Of a stretch of 64,000 nt of DNA, positions 62,404 to 64,000 are shown one piece after another (within the stretch, counting starts at the first letter, position 1; every line of letters begins with the position of its first letter). A program made the translations under genes and the position numbers. The notes under the pieces were generated by a model. It saw only the letters and a program-made list of their open reading frames with translations. It was not told where the DNA came from and searched no databases. Source of the stretch: Azospirillum cavernae (lineage in GTDB: Bacteria > Pseudomonadota > Alphaproteobacteria > Azospirillales > Azospirillaceae); the NCBI RefSeq assembly GCF_003590795.1, contig NZ_QYUL01000002.1, forward strand, positions 572,501 to 636,500, in the 5' to 3' direction.

Positions 62404-63830
62404 TGTTTCCCCCTGCGCGGCGCGACGTGCCGTTCGATGAAGCTTGGGTTGGCGACCGTGATTTCCGCGTAGGCCCGGATCCCGAAATCGATCCAGTCGC
62501 GCATCAGGTCGCAGTAATGGTAGGTCGGGTGCGCCGGATCGGCGTAGCGGGCATAGGATTCGTGGTAGCAGCCGCCCGCGCACAGCTTGCGGATCCAGCA
62601 GGTCTCGCAATCGGTGCCGGTGCGGTTGGCCATGCCCTCCAGAAAGGCGCCCAAACTGTCCTTGGCGATGCCGTCCTCGACGTTGCCGTAGGTCGGTTGG
62701 GTCGATCCGGTGAAGCGGTGGCAGAGGTGCAGATCGCCTTCCTTGTCCACCGCCAGCATCCCCAGCCCGGCCCCGCAGGGCAGCGATTTGGTCGTGCCTT
62801 CCGACAGGTCGGTCATCAACTGGTGCATGTTGGAAAAGCCAATGTTGTCGCCGCGCTTGGCCGCGTCGACATAGCGTTGCCCAAGGCTCTTCATGTTGGC
62901 GAAGACCAACGCCAACTCGTCCCCCGTCAGGTTGAAGGCGGTCATCCCGCCCGACGTCACCGGCGAGAAGCCGACCTCGAAAAAGCCCAGATCGTCCTTC
63001 AGATGATCGTGGATCGCCTGGACGTCCGTGACCCCGGCGGTCAGCGTGACCCGCGCGCCCACCGGCCGCGAGCGGTAGCGCGCCAGCAGCATCCGCGCCT
63101 TGGCCGACACCAGATCATAGGAACCCTTGCCGCTGACCGTCTTGCGGTTGCGGTCGTGCAGCGGTTTCGGCCCGTCCATGCTGATGGTGATCCCGAAGCG
63201 GTGGGCGTCGAGCCAATCGACGATCTCCTCGGTCAGCAGCACCGCGTTGGTGGTCAGCGAGAAGTCGACGCGCTTGCCAGTTTCGCGGCCCCGCCGCTCG
63301 GCATACTCAACCACCTGCCGGATCAGGGGCATGTTGGTCAGCGGTTCCCCGCCGAAGAACACGACGTTGACGCTGTCGCGCGCCGTCGCTTCCTGCAACA
63401 GCAGATCGACGCTGCGCGCGGCGGTGTCGAACTCCATCCGCTCGCCCTTGGCGGGGGTGGTCAGATCCTCTTTGTAGCAATAGGTGCAACTCAGGTTGCA
63501 GCCGGTGTTGACGTTCAAAACCACGGTGCTGAGCGGAAACTCCGTGATCGTGATCGGATCCTTGGCCGGTTTCGGCAATCCGTCGTCGATAACCCGCAGG
63601 GTGACGAGTTCGCACAGGGTTTCGATGACCATCTCGGGGTCGGCCACGCCGTCGAAACAGCGGCGGATGTCGTCCTCTCCCACCTGCCCCAGCTCGGCGA
63701 ACAGGTCGAACAGGCGGCTGCCCACCATGTCCAGTTCAAACAAACCGCTGGTCGGGACGTGAAACAGCACGCGCCGGTCGCCGACCGTCAGGTCGCGCAC
63801 GTCGTTGTGCGCCAATTGCAAGGTGCTCAT
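62400..63830 (-). CDS. qhpD: QhpD: radical SAM/SPASM thioether cross-linking enzyme
   Basis: A 476-residue radical SAM protein. The [4Fe-4S] motif CNLSCTYC places Cys at 111, 115 and 118, followed by the SAM-binding FFGGEPLTN. The C-terminal SPASM-type cysteine cluster includes [14 protein letters not shown] and [16 protein letters not shown]. QhpD installs the Cys-to-Asp/Glu thioether bridges in the gamma subunit encoded by the next, overlapping gene. ATG 63830 is preceded by GGGAGAG. It lies 43 bp downstream of qhpA. Confidence 0.94.
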   Translation of the reverse strand: MSTLQLAHNDVRDLTVGDRRVLFHVPTSGLFELDMVGSRLFDLFAELGQVGEDDIRRCFDGVADPEMVIETLCELVTLRVIDDGLPKPAKDPITITEFPLSTVVLNVNTGCNLSCTYCYKEDLTTPAKGERMEFDTAARSVDLLLQEATARDSVNVVFFGGEPLTNMPLIRQVVEYAERRGRETGKRVDFSLTTNAVLLTEEIVDWLDAHRFGITISMDGPKPLHDRNRKTVSGKGSYDLVSAKARMLLARYRSRPVGARVTLTAGVTDVQAIHDHLKDDLGFFEVGFSPVTSGGMTAFNLTGDELALVFANMKSLGQRYVDAAKRGDNIGFSNMHQLMTDLSEGTTKSLPCGAGLGMLAVDKEGDLHLCHRFTGSTQPTYGNVEDGIAKDSLGAFLEGMANRTGTDCETCWIRKLCAGGCYHESYARYADPAHPTYHYCDLMRDWIDFGIRAYAEITVANPSFIERHVAPRRGKQ

Positions 63831-63873
63831 AGGCTCTCTCCCAATCCGAAGGGGGAATCGGTTGCGACGGCGG

Positions 63874-64000
63874 TCAGCGGATGGGCGGATCGTTCCAGCG
63901 CTGCACCGTGCTGATGAGGCGGCCTTCCCCGGTCAACGACGCGGCGCCGTCCCTGACCGTCGCCACCACCTTCAGATCGCCAATGTTGTTGGTGCTGAAG
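63874..64000 (-). CDS. qhpA: QhpA: amine dehydrogenase alpha subunit, C-terminal end (partial)
   Basis: Only the last 41 residues are in the window. They read FSTNNIGDLKVVATVRDG and end LISTVQRWNDPPIR followed by TGA. This matches the C-terminus I expect for the dihaem alpha subunit of quinohemoprotein amine dehydrogenase (haem-bearing N-terminal part outside the window). It is the promoter-proximal gene, with qhpD starting 43 bp after its stop. Confidence 0.85.
   Translation of the reverse strand, partial: FSTNNIGDLKVVATVRDGAASLTGEGRLISTVQRWNDPPIR

Overview
The window looks like accessory DNA, probably a large plasmid or chromid, from a high-GC alphaproteobacterium of the Azospirillum/Rhodospirillales type. 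This rests on base composition, on the abundance of TPR-fused glycosyltransferases, and on the style of the giant RTX/Ig-repeat exoprotein. It is an inference; no rRNA or housekeeping marker is present and I saw no tRNA.

Bases 1-3.0 kb are an insertion-sequence junkyard: a complete IS630-type element (17-1064, TA target duplication), a complete-looking IS3-type orfA/orfB pair, a truncated second IS3 orfB, a block of IS21-type terminal repeats, and a crumb of an IS5-type transposase.

Bases 3.1-25.9 kb are a dense glycosyltransferase (GT) island. It has single-domain and fused enzymes of GT4, GT2, GT8-like, GT9-like, GT11, GT17-like, GT41 (OGT/SPINDLY) and GT61 type, nearly all carrying TPR repeats, plus one sugar-type methyltransferase. 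Bases 26.4-41.2 kb are a single 4940-residue gene for a secreted adhesin: an N-terminal repeat array, 39 bacterial Ig-like repeats, a SwmB-like domain, a poly-proline linker, RTX repeats and a four-fold C-terminal repeat. A further TPR-GT follows at 41.5-43.4 kb, then another remnant of the same IS5-type transposase in the opposite orientation. The likeliest reading is a mobile island for a giant surface protein and the enzymes that build or attach its glycans. Protein glycosylation here is inference.

Bases 44.1-52.6 kb are one minus-strand operon with overlapping or closely spaced genes: a 3-dehydroshikimate dehydratase/HPPD-like fusion (quiC), a shikimate/quinate dehydrogenase, a complete branched-chain-amino-acid-type ABC transporter (livKHMGF) and a short-chain dehydrogenase. 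Together they look like uptake and catabolism of quinate/shikimate toward protocatechuate.

Bases 52.7-56.5 kb hold a PLP-dependent threonine/serine dehydratase, an AraC regulator, a DUF4424 periplasmic protein, a NarL-type response regulator and a 67-residue ORF. A divergent cache-type histidine kinase follows (56.6-58.5 kb).

Bases 58.5-64.0 kb are the minus-strand quinohemoprotein amine dehydrogenase operon qhpA(partial)-D-C-B-F-E. The gamma-subunit precursor conserves every residue of the tryptophylquinone and thioether cross-links at the expected spacing, so this assignment is firm. It would let the cell oxidise primary amines in the periplasm.
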